A stretch of DNA of 64,000 nt from Leptidea sinapis (lineage: Eukaryota > Arthropoda > Insecta > Lepidoptera > Pieridae), in the NCBI RefSeq assembly GCF_905404315.1, contig NC_066266.1:4037501-4101500 (forward strand). Reading direction: 5' to 3'. Position numbers and translations under genes: made by a program. The notes under the pieces were generated by a model. It saw only the letters and a program-made list of their open reading frames with translations. It ran no database searches and was not told where the DNA came from. This document shows positions 52,155-63,409 of this stretch, piece after piece (positions within the stretch are counted from its first letter, which is position 1; each line of letters opens with the position of its first letter).

Positions 52155-52724
52155 GCGCTGTGCAATCTGAATTGCACCTTATTGTATGGCAAGAGTCGCT
52201 ATTTCTTTCATTTATTTTCCGGAGTAAGCCTTCTGTACTTGTACTATTATATATTCTTTGCAATAGATAAAACAATTGAGAAACTGACTGGACAATACAG
52301 GTAAACCAATCATTTATCTAATGATGACTATTCAAAAACAAATCTAATATATATAATATATAATCTAAATCTAATATGAATAATACAATTTCATTATTTC
52401 CGTTTCCCTCAAACTCTCCCCTAATCCTAATCCATTATTCATTGCGAGTTCACATAACTAGGTCGCTTGCTTTGTTCAAAATTCAATAAACCAACATTAT
52501 TGTACTTAACTAATTCAGTAACAACTTTACTTCCTACAAATCTAGGCTATCTCGATTTGATGAACATTCTAGATTCTAGAGTTAATTAGTTTGAGTTGCC
52601 AACCTCAATTTAGCGAGGATATTGTATTAGCGGGCGTAACTGGGCTATTGAGAATGTCATACGAGACGAATTAAGTTTCGTGGATGTCAAATATATCATA
52701 CTAATTTATTTATTGAAGTAAAAC
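52155..52724. other. Unassigned AT-rich DNA
   Basis: Nothing recognised on either strand. Confidence 0.35.
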
Positions 52725-53500
52725 TTCTTGTGGCGCGACTTGGGGGTAGCTGAGAATTTTTTTCTAACGGAAGTAACGCTCAGTACAAAAGTCAATTGAA
52801 AGAATTTTTTAAGCCGTTATAATTAAATGGTTTTAAAAAATATTTACAATTGCTCAGTAATATTTTTTTTAAATCTCCAAGTGTTTTTATTGTTTATTTA
52901 TTACCACTATTGCAGTAAATAATATATAAGTTTTCAGAAATTTTCTGACTTATTAGGATAGGCAAAAGGTTCGAGCCCATACAGCCATATTTCAATAACA
53001 ACGTCATATTTATATGTGCTAATAATAATATAGCCTTCAATGTCTTACAATCAATTATTTTATTAATGAGTGAAAAATTTAAAATGTGCGAATGGACAAT
53101 GAACTGAATTATAAATAGAATATATAATGAAAATAATAGGCAGTCAAATAAAATGGCGGAGTCCCAGGAACATTTTACTTTTTTATCAATAAATAAGAAT
53201 AAAATAGAAAATCAAGAACCTGATAAAGACTTTACCCGTAAAAAGTGTAAGTGTTTATATTCTTATGAATAATTATATCAAAATATAACATTATATCATT
53301 CTTTGTAAAATATATAAAATCTCACTTGATAAAATAATATTAATTATATTATATTATATCAATAAAGGACATTTTTTATTTTAGGTAGAGTAAATGCCAA
53401 CTTTGCTTAAAAGATGAAGTTATATCGTCAGGTTTTCCGAGAAAAAAATAGCAAAAAATCTAACAATGCTCCTAGCTCTTCAGTAATACGGGAGTCCTTA
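52725..53500 (+). repeat. Uncharacterised dispersed repeat, copy 2
   Basis: Aligns in blocks with 2390-3050 (see that entry). A reverse match of one inner block lies at 53703-53770, so this copy may have inverted subterminal parts. A GAAA run follows at 53520-53540. Confidence 0.55.
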
Positions 53501-53879
53501 ATTGGTAACACGGCTTTATTTGAAAGAAAGAAAGAAAGATATGTAATATTAATGCGTCTGTTAATTATTCCTAAACTTAATTATTATTAAGTTTTACATC
53601 AATCGCGCGTAAAGATAACACGCACACACTTTTTTTCTTCATGCTATTGTTTAGTAGAAAGAACAATTATGTAAAAATCTTGCAATCGTTGCAATCTGGC
53701 TTTGACAATTAATTATTACATATCGAATACGGCTGTACGGGCTTAAACCCTTTGCCTATCCTTTTAATGGACGAAGAATTAAAAAAAAAATAACGAAAGT
53801 CGCGCAGAAAATTTTAGGAACCAACCTGTTACTTTTGTCACTTTTGTGTTACAGTGATGCGCGCACATCTTAAAATTTC

Positions 53880-54455
53880 GCTCTCATCATTTTTTCATAA
53901 CGTGCCTAAAGAAGTATAACTTCAAAAACTTTTTAAGAACAACATTTTACTCTTTCATGTAATACCCATGTCATGGAAGCTCATGAAAATGTCTCTACTT
54001 TTAGTCATTGATGAGTTTTAGATTTTGTTTTGGTAATCGAATGTTAGACTTAGCTATCATGCTCACTAAAGTAATAAACCTGGCCTGTTATCATGCGTTG
54101 CCTTACAGCTACAGGCTCTATCTATCAGACGAATAAATGATCTCTGGTTTTTGTTATTTATAAACCATTCTTATAATATAATTATTAAAGATTAAAATTA
54201 TTTTATTAGGATGTACTTGTAAAAAAACATTTTACCTTAAAAAATTTAAAGACATGAACATATTAACTGTTGCATCTTTATTCCTGATAATGTTGTGTAA
54301 ACACATTTATGAACACATTAACACTCTTACTTTACTTTGTTGGGTGATATTTATGCATTCTGGGATCATGTACTATATGACAGAAAATGTACTCTACAAA
54401 ATATGTTAAGTATATTATATTACGAAATTCAAAAAAATTTAAACAATTTGTTATG
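53880..54455. other. Unassigned AT-rich DNA
   Basis: Nothing recognised on either strand. Confidence 0.35.
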
Positions 54456-54456
54456 T

Positions 54457-54602
54457 ATTTAAAGTGATTACCCTCACTTCTGGGATAAATTACACAAATA
54501 AAACTGAAAACAAAATTTTAGTAACGATGCGGAACTCGAACCCGCGACCTCTCGCTTTCCGTGCGAGCGCACTTCCAACTCTGCCCACCGTTCGAGTGAC
54601 GT
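54457..54602 (-). mobile_element. tRNA-derived SINE (S2), copy 2
   Basis: Minus strand: AACGATACGTCAC, GGGCAGAGTTGGAAGTGC (A-box region), CTCGCACGGAAAGCGAG with a perfect five-pair anticodon-type stem, CGGGTTCGAGTTCCG (T-arm), CATCGTT, then TAAAATTTTGTTTTCAGTTT and the tail shared with 25585-25665. C instead of U before the anticodon position and the poor D-arm argue against a working tRNA. Confidence 0.75.
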
Positions 54603-54872
54603 ATCGTTGATAAAATTTTGTATGCTTTTACTCTCAGGTTGTGGCTTCATCTACAGGATCTACTTTACAGGTTGATAACCTGCTCAACCCCGATATTTGC
54701 ATATTAGGAAATTGACTTGAAATGTCGCTGTTTGTCCAGCGCTGGACTGGATCATATCATCCACATTATTCCAGTCATTCAAAAGCTGCAAGATTGGTTA
54801 CACTACAGTGACATTGCATTCAAGAAAAACCGTTAGAAATTGTTTTTAAACTGTAGTGGTAAGTCGAAGGAG

Positions 54873-55138
54873 GCTCCTTTGCACAGGATACCGGCTAGAG
54901 GGTACCACATCGGTGCCGTTTCCTGCCGTGAAGCATTAATATGTAAGCATTATTGTGTTTCGGTCTGAAGAGCACCGTATCTAGTGAAATTACGGGGCAA
55001 ATGAAATTTAACATCATATGTCTCAAGGCGACGAGCGCAATTGTAGTGCCACTCAGAATTATTGGGTTTTTCAAGAACGGCATTTCATTGTAATGGGTAG
55101 GGCGTATCACTTACCATAAGATGAACGTCATGCTTGTA
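54873..55138 (+). mobile_element. Family A retroposon
   Basis: AGGAGGCTCCTTTGCACAGG, GGTACCACATCGGTGCC, CAAGGCGACGAGCGCAATTG and GATGAACGTCATGCTTG. Right hairpin arm partly deleted. Confidence 0.85.
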
Positions 55139-55140
55139 AG

Positions 55141-55405
55141 TCATTGACTATTTGACGTTTGAGTATGTTTGTTGCATCACTTTACATATTATAATGTAAT
55201 TGAAATGATTTGTAAATCGATGAAAATGTATATAAAAATCTTGATATAAAAGAGTGGCAATGAGTTTTTTGCTACTTCTTCTCATTAGCTCAACCCTTAC
55301 GAAGTACCGGTAGATTCATTAAGAAAAATATTTTTTTTTGACATTCATAAGTGTCATTTCCGTGAACTACATGAATAAAGTGATTTTGATTTGATTTGAT
55401 TTGTC
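55141..55405 (+). mobile_element. LINE 3'UTR fragment (family K), copy 3
   Basis: TATTTGACGTTTGAGTATG, GATATAAAAGAGTGGCAAT, GACATTCATAAGTGTCATTT and AATAAAGTGATTTTGATTTG with a TTGAT repeat tail at 55381-55401. This tail shows the family's 3' end. It abuts the family A copy before it. Confidence 0.65.
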
Positions 55406-55409
55406 TCGC

Positions 55410-56770
55410 CCCTTATTTTCATAAAAAAAGAACTAAAAAGAAAAAGGCGGATTTGAATGAGCAATTGTATAAGAGAAAGAAATGCAAAAGGAGGCTTAAC
55501 GATGCTTTTGCAACAGCTAAAATCAGAAGATGCCTTTGAACATTGATTGGCAATTATTGTTATCATTAAATAAAAAAAAAACATCATTAAGAGATGCCAT
55601 ACCTGCAAAATCAAAACTAGAAGTGACTCTTTCCGTTCATCTACTGGAAATAGCTACAGAAGCTTCATCTGTGTGGGTTGCCAAAATCATCTATATCGCA
55701 AATCATGTCCAATGTTTGTCAATAAATAGGATAATAGTTATCACATGAAAGCAACATAGTTTCTGTATTATAATTTACTCATACTGAACAGTTCACATTA
55801 AAAAAAAGTATATTATGCACCTAGGGAGAAATATTGCCCCCAGCCGAAGCCAGTGGTGACAATCGCGGGTGGAAATGTCCTACTTATCTCACGCGGTTCG
55901 TATACGTGATTTTTTTCCACCTGATTGAAAAGCTAGCTTTTAGTCCCTCGTACCAGAGAATAGGAAAACAAATCAAATTTAAATTCCAAATTTCTATATT
56001 TGAAAGTAAATATATATATAAAATTATTTATAATCTACTTATTATAGCAATATCAGAAAACTTATTTCTACAGCCCTATCTACGTGTTGAGGGATAAAAC
56101 TTTATTATGCTTAAAACTAATAAATAAGGTTTGTGGGGGAGAATCCAGGAAACTGGGAAAACCTGGCTATTTCCCAGAGAATCGGGAATCCCACTTTTGT
56201 GTCCCACAGCGTACCTCGTACTTCGTAAAAGCTCTACAAAGAAACAAAATGAAGAGTTTGTTTTTCAGTTAACTTCATTGCTATAGAATTCCACAAAAAA
56301 AAAACAAAAGTCATTTTATTTTTTTCACTGTTCATCGTATAATCAAGCACTGGACTGACCGTTCACAATATTCCAATATATCTTCCCATTGACTCCTTCT
56401 ATTATCTACCGTCTATCAGACATTAGAATGAACCTAGGTTTAAAGTCGCCTCGCAATACCTGCCTACAAATGCTGTCGCTTAATTAACATTGTCTTAATA
56501 TATGTCAAAACTTTTTTGTTTCGATTTGCAAGACCCTTCACCAGTCACAGATTGAAAAACATTGCTCTGGCTGATTTGCATAAAGCCACTAATTGCACAG
56601 TTTTGGCTGAACCGACGCGGATGGATCAGTCGACATGTGACGCTGTCTTCACAAACAGCACACGTCTCCCTAATTGACGTTATCTCTCGCTGTTGTGTGC
56701 GTTGAATTTATTTGAGACCGCAGATCCAAAGCGCTGGAAGAGACACTTATTTTCATCATTCATATATTCA
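55410..56770. other. Unassigned DNA
   Basis: About 1.35 kb with scattered short frames (62-87 codons), none with a recognisable domain or splice signals. A family A tail relic (CTCGCCCCTTATTTTCATAA) lies at 55404-55425. Confidence 0.35.
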
Positions 56771-56772
56771 TT

Positions 56773-57073
56773 AGCGGGAGGCTCTTCTGCACAGGATGCC
56801 GGCAAGATTAAGGGGACCACAACGGCGCCTATTTCTGCCATGTAGCAGTAATTTGTAATCATTACTGTGCTTCGGCCTCAAAGACGCCGTAGATAGTGAA
56901 ATTACTGGGCAAATGAGACTTAACATCTTATGTCCCAAGGTGACTAGCGCAATTGTAGAATTTTTGGGCTTTTCTAGAATCCGGAGCAGTACTGCATTGT
57001 AATGGGCAGGGTGTATCATTACCATCAGCTCATCGTCCTACTCGTTTCGTCCCATATATTCACAAAAAAAAAA
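56773..57073 (+). mobile_element. Family A retroposon, full length
   Basis: GGGAGGCTCTTCTGCACAGG, CACAACGGCGCCTATTTCTG, CATCAGCTCATCGTCCTACT and poly(A) at 57063-57074. It joins directly to an RTE fragment (57075-57115), probably its insertion target. Confidence 0.85.
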
Positions 57074-57074
57074 A

Positions 57075-57115
57075 CAGCTGGTCCTGCGCTGCCCTCATCC
57101 AACGTATTCCGATAC
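57075..57115 (-). mobile_element. RTE fragment next to family A
   Basis: GCTGGTCCTGCGCTGCCCTC and ATCCAACGTATTCCG match the antisense RTE end at 10480-10515. Confidence 0.65.
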
Positions 57116-57224
57116 TTATAAAGCCTATTTACGTGGGCTTAAATAAGGAACAGTAGGCTAGCCAGATGTGACCCAGTATCATGGGCTATTTTTGACCCAT
57201 ATACTTAGTAGATAGTGACTCTAG

Positions 57225-57425
57225 CCAGTATGATATGATATATTAGAATATGACAGATATTATGAATATGGACTTTTGTTTCCGAGTAACAGATGTTCAT
57301 ATTATGTATATTTAAGTAAGTATATCATATTAAATATTTCGTTGTCTTATACCCATAGTACAGGCTATGCCTAGTTTGGGGCAAGATAATTTATATAAAC
57401 GTGTGTCAATATTATATTATTCACA
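57225..57425 (+). mobile_element. tRNA-derived SINE (S1), copy 3, 5' truncated
   Basis: AATATGGACTTTTGTTTCCG, AAGTAAGTATATCATATTAA and TAGTTTGGGGCAAGATAATT: body and tail of S1 without the tRNA-like head. Confidence 0.75.
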
Positions 57426-57574
57426 ATACTGCTTGTATTATGCTTATTTTATCTATTTGTGTTTCGGCTTAATAGACGCCAGGGCTAGTGGAATTACTAT
57501 GCTATAAGCCTATAGATGTAGCTTTGAATTTAAGAGAAGCACTACGACCACTGAATTAGAGAATGTTAAATTGT

Positions 57575-57720
57575 ATTTTTCTTTGATTAACGCCAGTGTT
57601 ACGAATTTAAATAAACCACTTTTTAAAGGATAAAGCTAAAATAATAATAAAAATGTTACTTTTAACGCAAAATCTAATGTAAAACCAATTACAATCACAC
57701 GCGATTTAATTATTTAAAAA
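57575..57720. repeat. Repeat family D, copy 4, inverted halves
   Basis: 57578-57635 matches family D in reverse (TTTCTTTGATTAACG; AATTTAAATAAACCACTTTT). 57665-57720 matches it forward (ATCTAATGTAAAACC; ACAATCACACGCG). The two halves overlap in part, giving an imperfect inverted repeat. Confidence 0.55.
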
Positions 57721-57724
57721 GTAT

Positions 57725-58370
57725 TTATTCAAATAAGAATATTATGTTTAGCTAAAACAGAACCATTTTACATAAAACATTGCTTATTAACCTAATTCCT
57801 ATTAACCTAAATACCTAGTTCACACAAAAAAAATATAGCATAAGTTTTTATAAGTTATCGTTTCTCTTCTGATTTTTGAATAAAGATTTATTGAAGTCCG
57901 AATTTGATAAGATATGCTGAGATCTGTCAGACTATTATCAACGTCATCAAGTTCATACAATAATTTAAACTATATACTAAAACTAGTACAAATTTTGATT
58001 AAATTACTAAAAATTACAGTTTTATATATATCGTATATATGTCGCAGATAAAATCTTTTAAATTACTATCACTTCTAGTCGACTACATCTGTGCTGTGAA
58101 CTTACAAATGATATTCCGGGCTGCCTGCACAATCGCTGCCGATTTTATTTTGTTTCGAACATGAATTCATACAGTTATTGCGATGCATTTAAAACTTTCA
58201 ATGCATTTTTAATTGTTTTAATCTTCTTTGTTGTTTTGTATTTATTGTATTGCGATCGTATTGAGTTGGAAAATAATGAAGCATTTAAATTATTAAAGAT
58301 AAATTGATTTCATTAATGATTTAACATTAAATAACATTGTCTGTCCGTCAGATATCAAACAGATGTCCAT
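57725..58370. other. Unassigned AT-rich DNA
   Basis: Nothing recognised on either strand. Confidence 0.35.
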
Positions 58371-58371
58371 T

Positions 58372-58575
58372 GGGGCAGTAAAGTAATTGAATGGCGACCA
58401 CTTGCCAGAAACTCAGTGTTGGTAGGCCCCCCACAAGATGGACCAACGATCTGGTAAAGATCGCCGGAATAAGTTGGATGAGGGCAGTGCAGGACAGAAC
58501 GTCGTGGACATCTTTGGGGGAGTCCTTTTTCCAGCAGTGGACGTCTTCCGGCTGATGATGATTATGACGATGAGG
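58372..58575 (+). pseudogene. RTE-type LINE 3' end, tandem unit 1
   Basis: Frames give EWRPLARNSVLVG, TRWTNDLVKIAGISWMRAVQ-like and SWTSLGESFFQQWTSSG-like residues, then an ATG-rich tail at 58553-58580. 5' truncated. Confidence 0.8.
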
Positions 58576-58589
58576 ATGCTAACTAACAT

Positions 58590-58910
58590 ACTAACTAACT
58601 ATGCTCGGATTTTTCCCTGCGAGATAAAATCAGAAATGAGAAGATCCGTAGGAGAACCAAAGTCACTGACATAAAGTGTCAAAGGGCACGGCACATAGCT
58701 CCACAGACAGATGGCCGGTGGGGTAGTAAATTCCTTGAATGGCGACCACTTGCCGTAAACTCAGTGGTAGGACTTACAAGATGGACCGACAATCTGGTCA
58801 AGATCGCCGGAATATGTTGAATGAGGGCAGCGCAGGACCGATCTTCGTGGAGATCTTTGGGGTAGGCCTTTGTCCAGCAGTGGACGTCTTCCGGCTGAAA
58901 TGATGATGAA
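58590..58910 (+). pseudogene. RTE-type LINE 3' end, tandem unit 2
   Basis: Starts further upstream in the element (IKSEMRRSVGEPKSLT region), then GHAHSSTDRWPVG-type frames, EWRPLAVNSVVGLT and TRWTDNLVKIAGIC, and an ATG tail at 58895-58908. Same orientation as unit 1. Confidence 0.8.
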
Positions 58911-59159
58911 AATTATCTCCTTGAAGTATTAGACAACGTTGACCGAGCCTATATTTCCTAATAGCAAGATAGGCGTATTATCGGTTGCAATAGCAACACC
59001 AGTGAAATCGCTTGAGATTTGGTAGCCTTTTCATTCGTTCGTGTTTTTTTTTGAAGCAACCTAAGTCGTATCGGCCTAGTAACTACACTGTTTAGGTACT
59101 CCACATGGCCAAATTTCTCTTGGGTTGTTTAGGTTTCAATTCCCTGGAGGTCAGGCGGA

Positions 59160-59463
59160 CTTGCGACCAGCTAAAAATCATGTGTCGAATTTTACGAGGA
59201 GACGTTCATGCTCCAGTTCTTCATTAGCAATTGTGTCTAATACGTGTAACTAAATTCAATAATGTTCGCCCACGAAAAAGTAAACTTTTCGTGATCCCGC
59301 TTCATCGCACCGTTGCCCGAGCCATGGCACCTGTACCGCGTTCATTGGCATCTTTCAACGCGCTCTTAAGGCAAAGAGTAAGCAGAAAACACGCAAACAT
59401 GGTGTTTTTAGACAAGTTTTGTGGTGAATGTATAGCATTTCGAGCTATGAACACTACTTAATC
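59160..59463 (+). pseudogene. Jockey-group LINE C-terminus (J5)
   Basis: Reads QLKIMCRILRGDVHAPVLH, a stop, then QLCLIRVTKFNNVRPRKSKL, FVIPLHRTVARAMAPVPRS and LASFNALLRQ, ending at a stop at 59461. The pattern P-x-x-RT...AP..R.L..(F/L)N.L is typical of the last ~60 residues of Jockey-like ORF2. No close copy elsewhere in the window. Confidence 0.55.
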
Positions 59464-59464
59464 C

Positions 59465-60140
59465 TGTTACACATATCCTTAAGTCTTATTTGTAGGTTGC
59501 TAATGCTTGTTGTTGGTTATAGTTAACACTGCCGAGTCTTTTTGAACTACCACATTTCTTTGAAGTTAAACAAGTTTTTTGGCATGGCGTGACGCATATT
59601 TTTGGTACTTCTCTCAGAAAAGTTATTCTTATATCTTGTACTTTTTTATGTAGGTTCAATAATAATAATACAGATTAGTAGTGAATAACGAGGATTATAA
59701 GCATATAAACTGTTTTACACGCAAGAATTTTGAAAATATTGGCTTTGTTACATAGATGGTGGGCCGGCAGCCGTGAACTCATATCGCTCAAGGTCGCTGG
59801 CATTTATTTATTTAGTGTCGCCATGGGATCCATTCATTGATGGGTGGACTTCCCTAGTCTCTGAAATACTAAGGTACGCGGAGAGCATTGAAAATGTATA
59901 ATTAATTCAATTAATATTCCTTTTTTGTTTGTAATTTTCCTTTTTGTGTTTCGTGAAATCAGTGTAAGTGGCATTGCCGTGCTAATTGGACAATAAATAA
60001 ATTTACATAATGTATCTTCTTCTTCATTTCCATTACTGGAGGTCAGCAGTCAGTTTTTTAAACTTCTCCTTGTCCATGGCTAAGAAGAATACTTCTCGGA
60101 CTGTCTTGATGCCAGTCGACTTCCTTATGTTTCTGAGCCA
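59465..60140. other. Unassigned DNA
   Basis: Nothing recognised on either strand; one short GC-richer patch at 59755-59830. Confidence 0.35.
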
Positions 60141-60144
60141 AGAC

Positions 60145-60393
60145 TTTTTTTAAATGAAAATAAGGGATGAGACAAGCAAGACGTTAAGCTTATGGTAATT
60201 CATATAAAATAAGATAATAAATTCTGAGCAGCACTACAACTGCGCTCGTTACCTTGAGACATACGATGTCAAGACTTATTTTCCCAGTAATTTCACTAGC
60301 TACGGCGCCTTTCAGACCGAAACACAGTAATGACTTAGATATAACTGCTTCACGGCAGAAATAGTGGCATCCTGTGCAAAGGAGCCTCCCACT
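60145..60393 (-). mobile_element. Family A retroposon
   Basis: TTTTTTTAAATGAAAATAAG, GGGATGAGACAAGCAAGACG, an internal deletion across the hairpin, TTTCAGACCGAAACACAGTA, and the 5' end CAAAGGAGCCTCCC. Confidence 0.85.
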
Positions 60394-60791
60394 GGTAACT
60401 GGTTCTTTCTTCTAATACGACATAATGTATAATGTGATTATACATTGTGTATTGTTTTTATGTTGTAATCGAAAGAGGGAACTGAATGGTATCCAATACA
60501 TAAGAAAGCAAGAAAGGCGGTGTGTTAGGTGGGACGATGAAATAAAAAATTGCATTCATATGTATTTAACACGGAGAATGACAGAGAGCCGGAAAAGGTG
60601 ACAGGTTCTTCGAGAACGCAAGACAATAATTGTATCAATACCGGTTTCAATAAAATGATTAAAAAGAATTTGAAGTTAGACTTTTTATTATTAAGATTAG
60701 ATTTAATTCCTTCTTCTTTGTATCTTAATATTTTTAGTATATTCTTAGCTTTTTATGAATTAAATTGGGACTTATAATTATCTTATCTTAC

Positions 60792-60882
60792 ATCTTTAAA
60801 CGAGCAATTCTTGTGTATATATAATATGAATGTCGGAAACGGCTCGAACGATTTTAATGAAATTTATTGTACAGGTAGTTTC
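60792..60882 (+). mobile_element. Helitron-like 5' fragment
   Basis: ATCTTTAAACGAGCAATTCT, then CGGAAACGGCTCGAACGATT and TTAATGAAATTTATTGTA, is a sequence I recall from the 5' part of lepidopteran Helitrons. No 3' end found. Confidence 0.5.
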
Positions 60883-60965
60883 GACTAAAACAGCTCAGAT
60901 GGGATGGACATTGGGTGATCCGGAAAGCAGAAGGCCCGGTTCGAATCCAGATGTCCTATTAGTTT
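60883..60965 (+). mobile_element. tRNA-like pol III head, possible SINE (S3)
   Basis: CAGCTCAGATGGGATGG (A-box-like) and CCCGGTTCGAATCCAG (perfect B box) separated by ~35 bases, followed by a T-rich run at 60961-60970. The acceptor stem is only partly paired (GGACAT/ATGTCC in shifted positions). A tRNA-derived repeat is more likely than a tRNA gene. Confidence 0.5.
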
Positions 60966-61059
60966 TTTTTGTTCAAGTTTTGTACCTTTTAAAAATCCGA
61001 GCAAGGTTCAGACGTCCGGATATTTATGTATTAATGATAACAATTGTGAATACGACTAG

Positions 61060-61369
61060 CGGCCGTTACCAATATTCAGTCTACCTCTTACTTGAGGTAA
61101 AAATCGTAAATATCGATGACTTTTCTGCCCCAATAAACTTATCGACGGTAACTCACCTTATCCGTACACGCTGTCTTTTAAATGGGACGACGCATAGCTT
61201 ACCATCGATAGAAGTTTGTATGAAAATTGCAATTCACGCGTCCAAATATAAGGCGATAAGAATGACATATCGGGTATATTGGGACAGCTTCAGATTATTG
61301 ACAGCTAATTACTGTCAGTAGAAGGTAGAACTTTATCTCTATCTGTAGATAGTATATTGGGAACGGCCG
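61060..61369 (-). mobile_element. MITE family C, copy 4, complete
   Basis: 310 bp from CGGCCGTTACCAATATTC to TATTGGGAACGGCCG, in the same orientation as copy 1. Flanked by TAG (left) and TAA (right): one mismatch from a TWA duplication. Confidence 0.85.
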
Positions 61370-61374
61370 TAAAG

Positions 61375-62690
61375 CCACTACTTTAGTGTCAGCTTGCAAT
61401 TGAGCGGTCTATATTTGCTACGTGTTTCGATTTGTCAACGAAACTCTATCTGACTCAGCATTCACTGGATGATGGATTTAACAATGCTGCGTATTCTGAT
61501 AGAGAGGAATACAGTATTGATGCAACTACTGCATAATCACACGTCAATATTCGAACATAATTCACTAATATAAGAGAATTTTGGTACATCGTTGGAAGTT
61601 AACCGCCGTAAATCGTATTTGATTATTATGGAGGAACCCACGTTAATTCACTTAAAACCGGACTATTCGAATAGTGTATGTAGAAAGATAATTATTATTA
61701 TTATTATTATAAAAAAATATGAAAGATTCTGATCGGTGGACCTCCGTCAGGAACGAAACTCCTCACGTCTCTCTTCAATGTGCATAATAAGTTATTCATT
61801 TCTAACATTACATTAATGTTAATAAGGTTAGGAAATTAATCAAATCAATTCAAATCAAATCAAGTTTAATTAATTAATACGAAAACATTATATATTAGAA
61901 ATTCGTTATGTATAAAAATACAAAATTATCCCAGGAAGCCAATTTTGTTAACTAACGATTGAGATATGAAAATAAGCGACGAAACGGTCCCGAAACGGGA
62001 CCTACCGACTAAAAACCTCCTCTATGCTGTCAGTGGGCGTTGGAGACTGCAAAGGCTACGCAACAACGACTAAGTAAGTGGATATATTTATGTGCATTTT
62101 TATTTATTTTATTAAATTGTAACATTCAAATTATGACCTTGCTGTAAAACTGTTTTGACAGTTTGTCTGCTGGAACGAGTCTCTTTAAATATGTCTATAT
62201 TTTTGTTTTAAGGCGCGGTCATACCTCAATATCCACAAAACTTGGTTTCTCAGAAAGTCGATTACGACATAACGCAATGAATATATTCCGGCGCAAAAAA
62301 TACAGTGCACAAAGAATGACTTAAAGAAAATTTTGAACTGAATATAATATTTGTATATAATTTGAAATATCCAATAAAAAATTTGGAAGTTGCTTCCCAA
62401 AAATAGACTTTGAGGTCAAAAATCTTTGAATTTTCAGCGATAACAATATTCTTTTTTTAAAGAATTTAATAGAATAGAACTTTTCTAAAACTTTAAGTGA
62501 ACAATTATTCAATTTATTATGTCAATTTTGAATAAACAAAAGAAAACCAGTAAAAAAAGTGCCTATTTGCAGCTTAGCCACATGATCAACACAAATATTG
62601 TAGCGTTGGTTGTAGCGTTTACAATCCTAGTCAGTCCGCGCAAACCTAGATTAATTTAGCTCGAGGCGGATGTCCATAGGCAAACTATTA
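61375..62690. other. Unassigned AT-rich DNA
   Basis: ATT microsatellite at 61693-61710. A possible family A tail relic (ATGAAAATAAGCGACGAAAC) at 61967-61986. Two short lysine/isoleucine-rich minus frames at 62185-62512 look composition-driven. Confidence 0.35.
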
Positions 62691-62695
62691 GGTTT

Positions 62696-63350
62696 GTGTT
62701 TGTTTGTGGTTTTGTATGTAGTATCTGTCAGTCCATCAGTCAGTCCGTGTGCGAGTGTGAGTGGAGTGAAACGATTACAGGACGAGGACTGAGGTCTCGT
62801 CGGGTATCAAAACAATGTGTGTGCTTGGTTGTATCTAATTTGCGAGCCGTTGGCCATCGTCAGATTGAGGTGTGCCAGCGGTTTGCTGAGGTTGGCCACG
62901 CCGACGCCTGCGAAGGCGGTGTGTTTGCGTCTCTGTCGGTGTTTATGCTGGTGTCGCGTTCTCGGTAGGAATATCGTCGTCCAGTTCTACCGTCATGTGC
63001 CGGGTGAGCCTCAATGGGTTAAGACTATGCTGGGTGTACCCACATGCCTTCCTAATCAAGATGTTGGGGTGGTTAGGCGCTTTGTCAAAAAAGCGTCGCG
63101 ATATCTCTCGGTAGCTCAAGATCGATCGCGATCCACTTCCCGATGAACCACGAATGCCGTGCGCGTGAATTTATTCTGAACTGTTTGCAAACGGTGCAAG
63201 TAGCTCGGTCGGTGTGCGCGATTACGACGCTTGCGTATGACAGTATGGGCCGTACGATGCGATTGCTTCGCCCACACACAAGTGGATATAGGCGACTGAG
63301 GACAAATTGGACTAGTATCCGATCAAAAGACGGACAGAACCATGACAATT
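62696..63350. other. GC-richer island of unknown nature
   Basis: The base composition is clearly higher in G+C than the flanks, with CG dinucleotides frequent (GATCGATCGCGATCC, GTGCGCGATTACGACG). The longest plus frame, 62817-63146 (109 codons), includes FYRHVPGEPQWVKTMLGVPT and LPNQDVGVVRRFVKKASRYL. I recognise no domain. It could be an untranslated leader or 5' part of a retroelement, a host exon with CpG-rich start, or chance. It ends just before the poly(T) of the J1 LINE. Confidence 0.35.
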
Positions 63351-63409
63351 AAGTGCGGGCATAATGCTTTTTTGTTATGGTCTGCTAGTTCACTCACGGC
63401 TTTTATCTT

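Noticed and set aside
60830..61321. 163-codon plus frame, one of the longest in the window
   Set aside because: It runs across a Helitron-like fragment, a tRNA-like head and MITE C copy 4, none of them coding.
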